This document shows, piece after piece, positions 50,822-59,015 of a stretch of DNA of 64,000 nucleotides. The notes below the pieces were generated by a model that saw only the letters and a list, made by a program, of their open reading frames with translations, was not told the DNA's origin and ran no database searches. The DNA is taken from positions 62,001 through 126,000 of the forward strand of contig JASGKK010000002.1 of assembly GCA_047600605.1 (NCBI GenBank), read 5' to 3'. The translations under genes and the position numbers were made by a program. Origin of the DNA: CAYMZZ01 sp047600605 (GTDB taxonomy: Bacteria > Bacteroidota > Bacteroidia > Chitinophagales > Chitinophagaceae). Each line of letters starts with the position of its first letter. The stretch's first letter is position 1.

Positions 50822-53488
50822 CTATTTTAAATAAATATGATCACGCAGCCGGATATCGGCACTGGAGGCCCCGATCATTATGCGAATGGCGCCGGGTTCC
50901 CAGGCCCATTTCATGTCTTTATTGAGCAGGCGGAAATCAGCAGCGGGCAATGTAAACTGTACTGTTGTTGTTTCACCAGGGGCTAATGTGATACGTTCAA
51001 ACGCCTTTAACTCCTTTACAGGCCTTGACACGGAGGCCAGTTCATCGCGTGTGTACAGTTGTACTACTTCATCGCCCGGCCGGCTGCCGGTATTGGTTAT
51101 GTCACAACTCGCGAGCAATGTGCCATTGCTGTCGAGTGAAGTACTGTTAAAGCGAAGATTGCTGTAGGAGAACGTTGTATAGCTAAGGCCAAATCCAAAC
51201 GGAAAAAGCGGCTGCCCGCTCAGATTGGTATAATCATCGCCTCGTCCGGTAGGTTTGTGGTTGTATACAAGTGGCAGTTGGGCTTCTGCCAGCGGAAAGG
51301 TGACCGGCAATCGTCCCGCCGGATTATATTTTCCGCCAATGATGCCGGCTACAGCATCACCTCCTGTTTCACCGGGATACCATACGTCGATTACAGCATC
51401 AACATTATCTATCCAGTTGGCCATGGTAATGGCGCTGCCCCCAACGAGAACGACAATGACCGGCTTGCCGGTAGCAGCAACAGCGCGAATCAGTTTTTCC
51501 TGCTTGCCGGGTAGCTGTAGGGATGCCCGGTCATTAAATTCGCCTTCTTCAATGCCGGCTACTACTATGGCTATATCGCTGCGCCGGGTGAGTGCTACCG
51601 CTTCAGCGATCTTCTGTTCGCTGCTGTCTTTTACATTTACATCCCAGATAAGCCTGAACCAGGCATTGCCATTGGGTTCATAGTATTCGACACGTATATC
51701 ATATGCTTTTCCTTTTTCAAAATAAAAAGGAACAAGACGCGTATGGTAGGATTGTTTCTGCCAGTTGTCGATGAGCAGGCGGTTGTTGATATACAGGCGA
51801 TAGCCATCATTGCCATCTACACCAATATTGAAGCGGCCGGTCAGTGGTGCAGTGATTGTACCGGACCAGCGGGCAGAAAAGAAATCATAATTGATCTTTT
51901 CCGGATCGGGAGAGAATAAGGTCCACTGAAAACGAATATCTGCATCCACCCGTATGAGCGCCGGTTTGCCGGTCAATGAAGCATTATTATAATATTCTCC
52001 GAGCAGACCCTGTTTCTTTTCTCCGCTAATGGTAGTATGAAATGCAGATGAAGGCACGAACATCCAGGGTTGATGATGCCTGCCTGGACCGGGAGCGTAC
52101 TGTACACGTGATGCCGTGCCGGCAATTTTCTGCAAACCATCCAGTATGGATATTTTATCATTGCCGGGGCCACTGTATCCACCCAGCCTTGCTTCGATAG
52201 CATCGGTACCAATCAGGGCAATACGCGATGATGCAGTTGTAAGCGGGAGTATATTTTTTTTATTCTTTAATAAAACAATAGACCGGGCAGCTGCCTCACG
52301 TGCCAGCACACGGTGATCGTTGAGGTTAAGGCTACGCAGCAGTTCGTCGCCCATATAGGGCTGTTCAAAGAGGCCAAGCTCAAATTTCGCCCGCAGTACT
52401 CTTGCTACAGCACTGTCAATAGCCTGCGGTGAAATACTTCCATCGAGGTAAGGTGGTATGAAAAGTGAATGATGCTCGTATGCTGTCTGAAATATCACAT
52501 CCTGCCCATTTTCTACAGACTGTTTGCCCGCCTGCGCGTAGTTGGCAGCGGTAAAATGCAGCACATTGGCTCCCCCTGTGGCACCTGCATCGGATAAGGC
52601 AAAACCGCGAAAGCCCCATTCCTGCCGCAATTTTTTATTCAGCAGCCAGTCATTGGCACTGCAGGGCGAGCCATCCAGCGAATTGTAAGCCGTCATAATA
52701 CTCCGTGCCCCGCCTTGCTGTACCAGGGCTTTGAAAGGGACCAGATAAGTTTCTTCGAGCAGCCGTTCATTGTAATGAACAGGATAGCTGTCGCGGCCAC
52801 CCTCTCCATGGTTTACAGCAAAATGTTTGGGAGTCGTCACTACACCACGCTGTTCAAACGCACGCACAAAAGCCAGTCCCATCTGCGTAGTGAGATAAGG
52901 ATCTTCGCCATAGGTTTCTTCCACACGACCCCAGCGCACATCGGTAGCCAGGTTGACTACGGGTGAGAGTATATGACGAATACCCCGTGCCTTTGTTTCA
53001 AGAGCAATAGCAGCAGCTACTTTTTGCATGAGCAAGGTATCCCAGGTGGCAGCCAGAGCGATCGCCTGTGGAAAAGCAGTGGCTCCCTGCCGGATGAGGC
53101 CATGTAATGATTCATCAAATGCGATGATTGGAATACCCAGCCGGGTTTGTTCCACAAAATATCGTTGAATGGCATTGATTTTCTCCAGCGTCTCGCGGGC
53201 AGAAGCCCCGGCCTGGTATTGCAGTAATTGTGCCGCCGCACCTGCCTGCTGTTGGGTTGTGTTTACCTGAAATCCAAATATGCCGTGTTTATAATTACCG
53301 GGATTTGCTCCCAGGTCGCCCGGTATCATAAAAAGCTGCCAGAACTTTTCTTCGGGCGTCATCCGCTTCAACAGATCCTGCACACGGGCTTCGATAGGCA
53401 ACTGTGGATTCTTATACGGCAGCGTTTCCTGCGCATAGACGACTTGACCCCATACAAGACAAAGGGCAATCAGCTTAATTGATTTCAT
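50822..53488 (-). CDS. beta-glucosidase-like glycoside hydrolase, GH3 with PA14 domain
   Basis: 888 residues with a signal peptide (about 1-19, ending VVYAQE). Domain order: GH3 N-terminal barrel (about 30-370) with KHFAVNHGEGGRDSYP and nucleophile D300 in GFALSDAGA; GH3 C-terminal sandwich, interrupted by a PA14 domain at about 485-620 (GLLGEYYNNASLTGKPALIRVD, GVDGNDGYRLYINNRLLIDNW, YDIRVEYYEPNGNAWFRLIW); then a fibronectin-III-like domain at the end. The PA14 insertion often helps sugar binding or substrate selection. In the family the D300 site usually reads SDWG; here it is SDAG. The substrate (beta-glucoside, xyloside or N-acetylglucosaminide) is not determined. Confidence 0.93.
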   Translation of the reverse strand: MKSIKLIALCLVWGQVVYAQETLPYKNPQLPIEARVQDLLKRMTPEEKFWQLFMIPGDLGANPGNYKHGIFGFQVNTTQQQAGAAAQLLQYQAGASARETLEKINAIQRYFVEQTRLGIPIIAFDESLHGLIRQGATAFPQAIALAATWDTLLMQKVAAAIALETKARGIRHILSPVVNLATDVRWGRVEETYGEDPYLTTQMGLAFVRAFEQRGVVTTPKHFAVNHGEGGRDSYPVHYNERLLEETYLVPFKALVQQGGARSIMTAYNSLDGSPCSANDWLLNKKLRQEWGFRGFALSDAGATGGANVLHFTAANYAQAGKQSVENGQDVIFQTAYEHHSLFIPPYLDGSISPQAIDSAVARVLRAKFELGLFEQPYMGDELLRSLNLNDHRVLAREAAARSIVLLKNKKNILPLTTASSRIALIGTDAIEARLGGYSGPGNDKISILDGLQKIAGTASRVQYAPGPGRHHQPWMFVPSSAFHTTISGEKKQGLLGEYYNNASLTGKPALIRVDADIRFQWTLFSPDPEKINYDFFSARWSGTITAPLTGRFNIGVDGNDGYRLYINNRLLIDNWQKQSYHTRLVPFYFEKGKAYDIRVEYYEPNGNAWFRLIWDVNVKDSSEQKIAEAVALTRRSDIAIVVAGIEEGEFNDRASLQLPGKQEKLIRAVAATGKPVIVVLVGGSAITMANWIDNVDAVIDVWYPGETGGDAVAGIIGGKYNPAGRLPVTFPLAEAQLPLVYNHKPTGRGDDYTNLSGQPLFPFGFGLSYTTFSYSNLRFNSTSLDSNGTLLASCDITNTGSRPGDEVVQLYTRDELASVSRPVKELKAFERITLAPGETTTVQFTLPAADFRLLNKDMKWAWEPGAIRIMIGASSADIRLRDHIYLK

Positions 53489-53539
53489 GATGCAAGATCA
53501 GTCATGAGCAAATCATGACGGCATAATTTGGGTTAAAAC

Positions 53540-55654
53540 TCAGTTGATCAGTATCTCATCTGCAAATATCCATCCTTTATCACCTTTGCCCGGATGCCAG
53601 GAAGGAAGTTTGCTGACGGGAATGGCTTTTACACGCAAATATTTAACAGTGACCGGACTGAAACTGCAGGTATACCCCCGCAGGTAAACCGGTTGCAACT
53701 GTTTCGGTTGTTCAGGTTTTGTTTCTCCCAATAACCTCAATTTGCCGGGTTCATCACCTCCCCATACCTGTAGTACGCCGGGAGGAAAAATATAACTACC
53801 CAGGTCTATAAGTGTACTCAGGGTTACAGAACTGATAAGCGAAGGTTTTTGCAGCGGAAGCAACAGGTCTACTTCGGTGGTTCGCCAACCCAGCCAATTG
53901 CCGTTTTTGAAATTTGTTTCACCTTTTATGAGGTCTGTCAGCAATGTGGGGCTGGGTGGGTAACTGGGATCAGGCAATTGCTGAAAGATAACGGTATCGG
54001 GTCGGTAACCGCTTTTGTAGAAACTGGCTTGTAGCAGATCACTACTGATCCATCCGGGTTTATAGGCCCTTGCGCGCAGCAACACATTGCCATCAATGAC
54101 TTCATTGCCCTTATACTCAGACGAGCGGATGCTATCCGGCTCGGTACCATCGAGTGTATAACGAATGCTTACCCCTTTAATATAATGTTTCAATTGCAGT
54201 GTTGTCGCCTGTGTGATCACTGTTTCTTCGTTGAGTAATACCGGCAGAGACAATTTGAGACGAGTGGTATCATCGCGGAAGCCGGTTTCGACACGAATAT
54301 TTTTTAGTGAAAGAGAACCACCTGCAGCAGGCGTATTCCAGATATAAACCGTCTGTAGTTTGGGGAAGCTTTCCAGCGTGTTTAGCTGATCGGCTTTTAC
54401 CTGTGTGCCCGATAGGGAGAGATTTTGCAGATGTTTCAGCTTCTTCAGCTCCGACAGCGTTTGCCCGGTCACCGTTGTGAAACTGAGATTAAGCTTGCGC
54501 AGGTTGCTGAGACTACTGATAGTACCCAGATCCTGATCTGTAATAGGCATATGTGCCAGATCGAGTGATACGATCTGTTCTTTTATCTTCGAAAGTTCCT
54601 GTAATTGTTCCGGTTTATATAACTGGCTGTTGAAAAAACTTACTGAAAGTGCGGGAGAGAAAAGAGCTTCTTCGGTCACCACACGGTTTACTGTATTGAG
54701 TTCTTTTATTACAGAAGCATCTGCAGCTGCAAAAGTATATGCTTCATTTTGCTGCCCACCAAGCCGCGTGCGGGCCAGTATACGCAGCGTATCGGAAGGG
54801 TCAAGGCTCGCCACACGCAGATTGAAGTCGGCGCCTTTGCGGATCCATTGCTCAAGGATTGCCATTTCTTCATCCGTAAGCTGAGTCTTGCCCTTTGGCG
54901 CCATATGTTTTTTATCTTCCAGTGGCAGATGTATGCGGCGCAACAGTAAGCCAAGATCGGCGGCTGTGCTGTCCCACAAGGCACCGCTCTTGCCCCCTTT
55001 GCGGAGTTGTGCCTCAGTCTCCATGATCAGTTCACCTTTTGCTTTACTGCTGTTGTGACAGGAGATACATTTACTTTCCAGGATGGGTTGTACCAGGTGA
55101 GCATATACAACTGCTTCTTCTTCCGAAACGGAAGGAGCGCTCTTTTGCTGACGGATAGGAGCCAACAGGTAATCGCTGCCATGCGTGAGGCCAGCGCCTT
55201 CATGACCTGTAATGAAAATGAGAACCAGGCTCGCAATTGAAACAGTCCAGCGAGCCACCCCCGATGTATTTATACGCGGGCTCAGTATATACCAGATCAG
55301 TAAAAACCAGGAAAGGATCAGTCCCGGCCATTTGTGCCAGGCCAGGGCTTCGGCTTCATACCCTTCTTCGCGCGAGAGGAAAAAACCCATTGCGGCTGCC
55401 AGTGCTGCAGAGAATGCAGCAAGCAGTAGCAGCAACTGGTAATTGTCCGCTGTTTCTTTTTTATCCCTGCGCAGACTTAATAGAGCATACACTACGACCA
55501 GTACCAATGGGAAATGCAGGATCATCGGATGCATACGTCCTGCCACCTGCAGCCAGGCCGGAATGGCAATACGGTTTTCGAAAAACAAAAGGAATACCAG
55601 CAGCACATTCAGTGTAATGGTAATATTGAATAAAAATGACTTCCAGCGCGACAT
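53540..55654 (-). CDS. membrane protein with DUF2231-like, planctomycete-type cytochrome c, LRR and chitobiase-like domains
   Basis: 704 residues. An N-terminal membrane region with four or five helices, including MHPMILHFPLVLVVVYALL (HPxxxHFP, as in DUF2231), is followed by a planctomycete-type cytochrome c domain (PSCyt1-like) with heme site C196-I-S-C-H200 and HMAPKGKTQLTDEE. Next come leucine-rich repeats at about 365-460 (LSNLRKLNLSFTTVTGQTLSELKKLKHLQNLSLSGTQV). An FN3-associated/chitobiase C-like segment (ISIRYTLDGTEPDS) and a discoidin-like C-terminal part follow. It would sit in the inner membrane with its heme outside. It belongs to a same-strand set with DUF1501, DUF1549/1553 and NHL proteins. 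Its substrate or electron partner is unknown. Confidence 0.85.
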   Translation of the reverse strand: MSRWKSFLFNITITLNVLLVFLLFFENRIAIPAWLQVAGRMHPMILHFPLVLVVVYALLSLRRDKKETADNYQLLLLLAAFSAALAAAMGFFLSREEGYEAEALAWHKWPGLILSWFLLIWYILSPRINTSGVARWTVSIASLVLIFITGHEGAGLTHGSDYLLAPIRQQKSAPSVSEEEAVVYAHLVQPILESKCISCHNSSKAKGELIMETEAQLRKGGKSGALWDSTAADLGLLLRRIHLPLEDKKHMAPKGKTQLTDEEMAILEQWIRKGADFNLRVASLDPSDTLRILARTRLGGQQNEAYTFAAADASVIKELNTVNRVVTEEALFSPALSVSFFNSQLYKPEQLQELSKIKEQIVSLDLAHMPITDQDLGTISSLSNLRKLNLSFTTVTGQTLSELKKLKHLQNLSLSGTQVKADQLNTLESFPKLQTVYIWNTPAAGGSLSLKNIRVETGFRDDTTRLKLSLPVLLNEETVITQATTLQLKHYIKGVSIRYTLDGTEPDSIRSSEYKGNEVIDGNVLLRARAYKPGWISSDLLQASFYKSGYRPDTVIFQQLPDPSYPPSPTLLTDLIKGETNFKNGNWLGWRTTEVDLLLPLQKPSLISSVTLSTLIDLGSYIFPPGVLQVWGGDEPGKLRLLGETKPEQPKQLQPVYLRGYTCSFSPVTVKYLRVKAIPVSKLPSWHPGKGDKGWIFADEILIN

Positions 55655-55688
55655 GAGTAGTGAGCTGCTTTTCGGTTATAGTAATTTG

Positions 55689-56471
55689 TTAGCGTATAAT
55701 GATTTCATCTATGAATAACCAGGCATGGCTGCCTTTGGAGGCATGCCAGTCGGGCATTTTTTTCAAAACCTGTATTTCCAGTAATATCTGCCGGGTTACA
55801 ACCAGAGCAGTTGCTTCGAGGTGCCGCAAGGAGCAGGCCCTCGTAGCCGGTCCTTCGTGTTGAAATGTTTCTTTTGCAAAGGGCAAAAACTTTCCGGTAA
55901 CACTGTCCTGGTAGTAAGCCAGTATTTGCTCCGGTAAAAAGATCCAGCTGTTTTCGTCCTGTAGCAGGTTGAGTAAAACATCACTTACCAGCGATGGCTT
56001 TTCCAGTTCTATACGAATAGATACAGTATCTGCATCATAACCCAGCCAGTTGCCTGAGCGAAAGTTGCTGTTGCCGCCCACACCATCAAACAATGCATTT
56101 TTGGGCATACCGGCATAGTATTCATTGGGACGACTATAGCTGATCTCTTTTACGGGTAATCCCATTTTGGTAAAACCGATACTAATGGTTTCAGAAGCAG
56201 TGAAACCATTGCCCATGCTTTTTACTTTTAAGGTACCTGGTTGCCGTATGATGACAGGTGCTTTATATAATTGTGATCGTTGATCCGGCTCTTCACCGGT
56301 AAGTGTATAACGTACTTCGGCACCAGGCTGGTTGAAACGGATCTGCACCATCATGCTGTCTTTAAAGAAAGCAGAAGAGTAGCTGATGAGCGGAGGAGCC
56401 AATTGATAATGATCCTGTGCCTGCACACAAAAAGCATAAGACAGAAGGAGGCAGATCAGTCGTATCCTCAT
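55689..56471 (-). CDS. secreted protein with FN3-associated (chitobiase-like) and discoidin-like regions
   Basis: 260 residues with a signal peptide (about 1-18, ending CVQAQD). An FN3-associated segment at about 30-110 contains AEVRYTLTGEEPDQRSQLYKAPVII, the same type as in the cytochrome-LRR protein encoded next. The C-terminal part (ALFDGVGGNSNFRSGNWLGYDADTVSIRIELEKPSLVSDVLLNLLQDENSWIFLP) resembles F5/8-type carbohydrate-binding folds and is also shared with the neighbour (FKNGNWLGWRTTEVDLLLPLQKPSLISSVTLSTL). The two genes thus carry related tails, probably from duplication. Its start overlaps the NHL gene's stop by four bases. A substrate-binding role is likely. Confidence 0.78.
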   Translation of the reverse strand: MRIRLICLLLSYAFCVQAQDHYQLAPPLISYSSAFFKDSMMVQIRFNQPGAEVRYTLTGEEPDQRSQLYKAPVIIRQPGTLKVKSMGNGFTASETISIGFTKMGLPVKEISYSRPNEYYAGMPKNALFDGVGGNSNFRSGNWLGYDADTVSIRIELEKPSLVSDVLLNLLQDENSWIFLPEQILAYYQDSVTGKFLPFAKETFQHEGPATRACSLRHLEATALVVTRQILLEIQVLKKMPDWHASKGSHAWLFIDEIIIR

Positions 56472-57496
56472 GCCGGTTTCAGTTTATAAGGATATACATG
56501 GCCTGAGTTCCACTGAGCGACATACAGGTTTTCTTCGTCATCAATACATACATCGTGCGGGTACTGAAACACCCGAAGGGTTTGATACATCTCTTCCGGT
56601 GTACCATTTGTGTATATAGGCAGGTTGCCACCCAGGTTAGACACCACTTTATAGTTTTTGTCGAGGATCAGTACAAAGCCCGATTTTTCGTCAAGCCGCT
56701 TATTGGTTTGCAGTACGGCTGCATACAGGTAATTGCCTTTGATGACCGGACGACAGACCCATGCACCCGGCAATGGTATGGTATCAATATATTTCCCTTC
56801 AAGTGTATAACGTTTGAAAGCATTTTGTACACGTGAGGTAACGATGAGGCAGGGTTGTGCCTGCCGCGTATCAATGCAGATACCATGTGCATTAATAACA
56901 TAGGCATCACCTTCGCCACGACCTGCAAAATGCCGGATATACTCTCCCTTGTGATTATACTGAATTACAAAATCTTTACCATATCCATCTACCACATAGA
57001 TGTCTCCGTTGGGAGCAATGCAGGTTTCGGTAGGAATATATTCTTTGGCTTCTTTGTACTGACCCGTTTCGCGGGGATAGTCAAGTGTTAATAATACTTT
57101 TCCGCTGGTTGTGGTTTTGATTACCTGATGCCGGTCGTTATCGCAAATGAATAAAACATCGGTACCATTTTCGTTAAACAGGGTGAGGCCATGGGCACCG
57201 GGATATTCTTTTCCCCAACTGTCCAGTAACCTTCCCGACTTATCATAAATAAGTACATTATTATGCGTATCGTTGGTCAGTAGTAGAATGCGCCCCTTAC
57301 TATCCTGTACCATTTCATGACAGTCTTTGACAGGATGAGTGGCTGCATCTGCTTTGCTCCAGCGTGTATCAATTGTATATTGCTTTTGACCATGACCCAG
57401 AATGGTCTGGTCGGGCGACAGGCCACGCAGCAGGCCGGGGATAAACAGGGCACTGCCGGCAAAACTGCTTTGTTGGATAAATTGTTTTCTGTTCAT
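56468..57496 (-). CDS. NHL-repeat beta-propeller protein with twin-arginine-like or Sec signal
   Basis: 342 residues. The N-terminus MNRKQFIQQSSFAGSALFIPGLL resembles a twin-arginine-type signal with Arg-Lys. The remainder is a six-bladed propeller with NHL-like repeats: GRILLLTNDTHNNVLIYDKSGRLLDSWGKEYPGAHGLTLF, NGDIYVVDGYGKDFVIQYNHKGEYIRHFAGRG and CIDDEENLYVAQWNSGHVYPYKL. It resembles peptidyl-glycine alpha-amidating-lyase-like or 6-bladed propeller proteins next to DUF1501 genes in planctomycetes. No catalytic residues are assigned. The start and stop overlap or abut neighbours on the same strand, so it is part of the set from 53540 to 61340. Confidence 0.83.
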   Translation of the reverse strand: MNRKQFIQQSSFAGSALFIPGLLRGLSPDQTILGHGQKQYTIDTRWSKADAATHPVKDCHEMVQDSKGRILLLTNDTHNNVLIYDKSGRLLDSWGKEYPGAHGLTLFNENGTDVLFICDNDRHQVIKTTTSGKVLLTLDYPRETGQYKEAKEYIPTETCIAPNGDIYVVDGYGKDFVIQYNHKGEYIRHFAGRGEGDAYVINAHGICIDTRQAQPCLIVTSRVQNAFKRYTLEGKYIDTIPLPGAWVCRPVIKGNYLYAAVLQTNKRLDEKSGFVLILDKNYKVVSNLGGNLPIYTNGTPEEMYQTLRVFQYPHDVCIDDEENLYVAQWNSGHVYPYKLKPA

Positions 57497-57519
57497 GTAT
57501 TACATTCCGCAAAAGATGA

Positions 57520-58969
57520 TCAGGCTATCAGGTCTTTAACCACAGTACCGGCTACATCTGTAAGCCGGTAGCGGCGTCCAAGATGTTTATAGGTAAGTTG
57601 CTCATGATTTAATCCCATCAGGTGCAGAACAGTGGCGTGAAAATCGTGTACATGCACGGGGTTGTTCACGATGTTGTAACCAAAGTCATCGGTTTCGCCG
57701 TATACGCCCGGTTTAATACCGCCACCTGCCATCCAGATAGTAAAGCAACGGGGATGATGATCGCGTCCATAATTGTCGCGGGTGAGCACACCCTGGCAAT
57801 AATTGGTGCGGCCAAATTCACCGCCCCATATAACGAGTGTCTCATCGAGCAAACCCCGTTGTTTGAGATCGGTGATAAGAGCTGCAGATGCCTGATCGGT
57901 ATCGAGGCACTGACCTTTGATCTGGCCGGGCAGGCTATCATGTCCATCCCATCCCTGGTGATAAAGCTGTACAAAACGCACACCATTTTCGGAGAGCTTA
58001 CGTGCCAGCAGGCAATTGGCGGCGTAGGTACCAGGTGTAAGACAGTCGGGGCCGTATAGTTTCACAATGTCTTCCGGCTCACGGCTCAGATCTGTTACTT
58101 CAGGTACGGCCGTTTGCATACGATACGCCATTTCGTATTGCTGAATTTTGGCCGCAATCTCGGGATCGCCAAATTCTTTATACGATTCCTGGTTGAGCGC
58201 TGCTAACTTATCGAGCATACGGCGGCGGTCTGTCTTATTCGATCGCTTCCGGGTTGTTGAGATACAATACCGGATTATCGCCGCTGCTGAATTGCACACC
58301 CTGGTGCACACTATCGAGAAAACCATTGGTCCATAGTTTGGAATAAACACCCTGCCCATTTCCTTTTCCTTTAGAGAGCAGTACACAGAATGCAGGCAGG
58401 TTTTTATTTTCACTGCCCAGTCCATAGCTGAGCCAGGCGCCCATGCTGGGGCGATTGCCTACCTGTGCACCTGTCTGGAAAAAGGTAAGCGCCGGATCGT
58501 GATTGATAGCCTCTGTGTACATACTTTTTACAAAGCAGAGATCATCCACCACACGTGAGGTATGCGGCATCAGTTCACTGATCCAGGCACGCGCCTGCCC
58601 ATATTGATTGAATTTGAAATAGGAGCCGGCAAGCGGAAAACGAGCCTGGTTGGCTGTCATGCCCGTGAGGCGCTGACCCATGCGGATGGAGGCAGGCAGA
58701 TCCTGTCCATGCATGGTCTCGAGCATAGGTTTATAGTCAAACAGATCCAGTTGCGACGGAGCTCCGTTCTGGAAAAGATAAATGATGCGTTTGGCCCTTG
58801 GTGCAAAATGCGGCAAACCGGCCATCACTGCTTCTTCATCCACACCACCGCTAAACATATCCGGCACCAGCAATGAACCCAGTGCCACACCACCAAGTCC
58901 CATACCCAGCGAAGTCAGAAAACGACGCCGGTTAATATTGAGGTGGGATTCCAGATGTTCCTTTTCCAT
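57520..58969 (-). pseudogene. DUF1501 family protein gene, split by a one-base frameshift
   Basis: The first part (58969-58235) encodes a twin-arginine signal (NRRRFLTSLGMGLGGVALGSL) and the DUF1501 N-terminal half (RIIYLFQNGAPSQLDLFDYKP and QTGAQVGNRPSMGAWLSYGLG), ending LNNPEAIE-stop. The second part continues in another frame (TDRRRMLDKLAALNQESYKEFGDPEIA, then FVQLYHQGWDGHD, VIWGGEFGRTNYCQGV, GRDHHPRCFTIWMAGGGIKPG). Removing one A from the AA at 58238-58239 (TT on the plus strand) joins them as PEAIDKTDRRRML with no other change. DUF1501 proteins are sulfatase-like alkaline phosphatase superfamily members, partners of DUF1549/DUF1553 proteins. It may be a real inactivation or a sequencing error, as the rest of the frame is intact. 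Confidence 0.87.
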
Positions 58970-59015
58970 ACAATGATCATTCAGTTATAAAAGAATTTAT
59001 TACCGTTTCCTGTTA

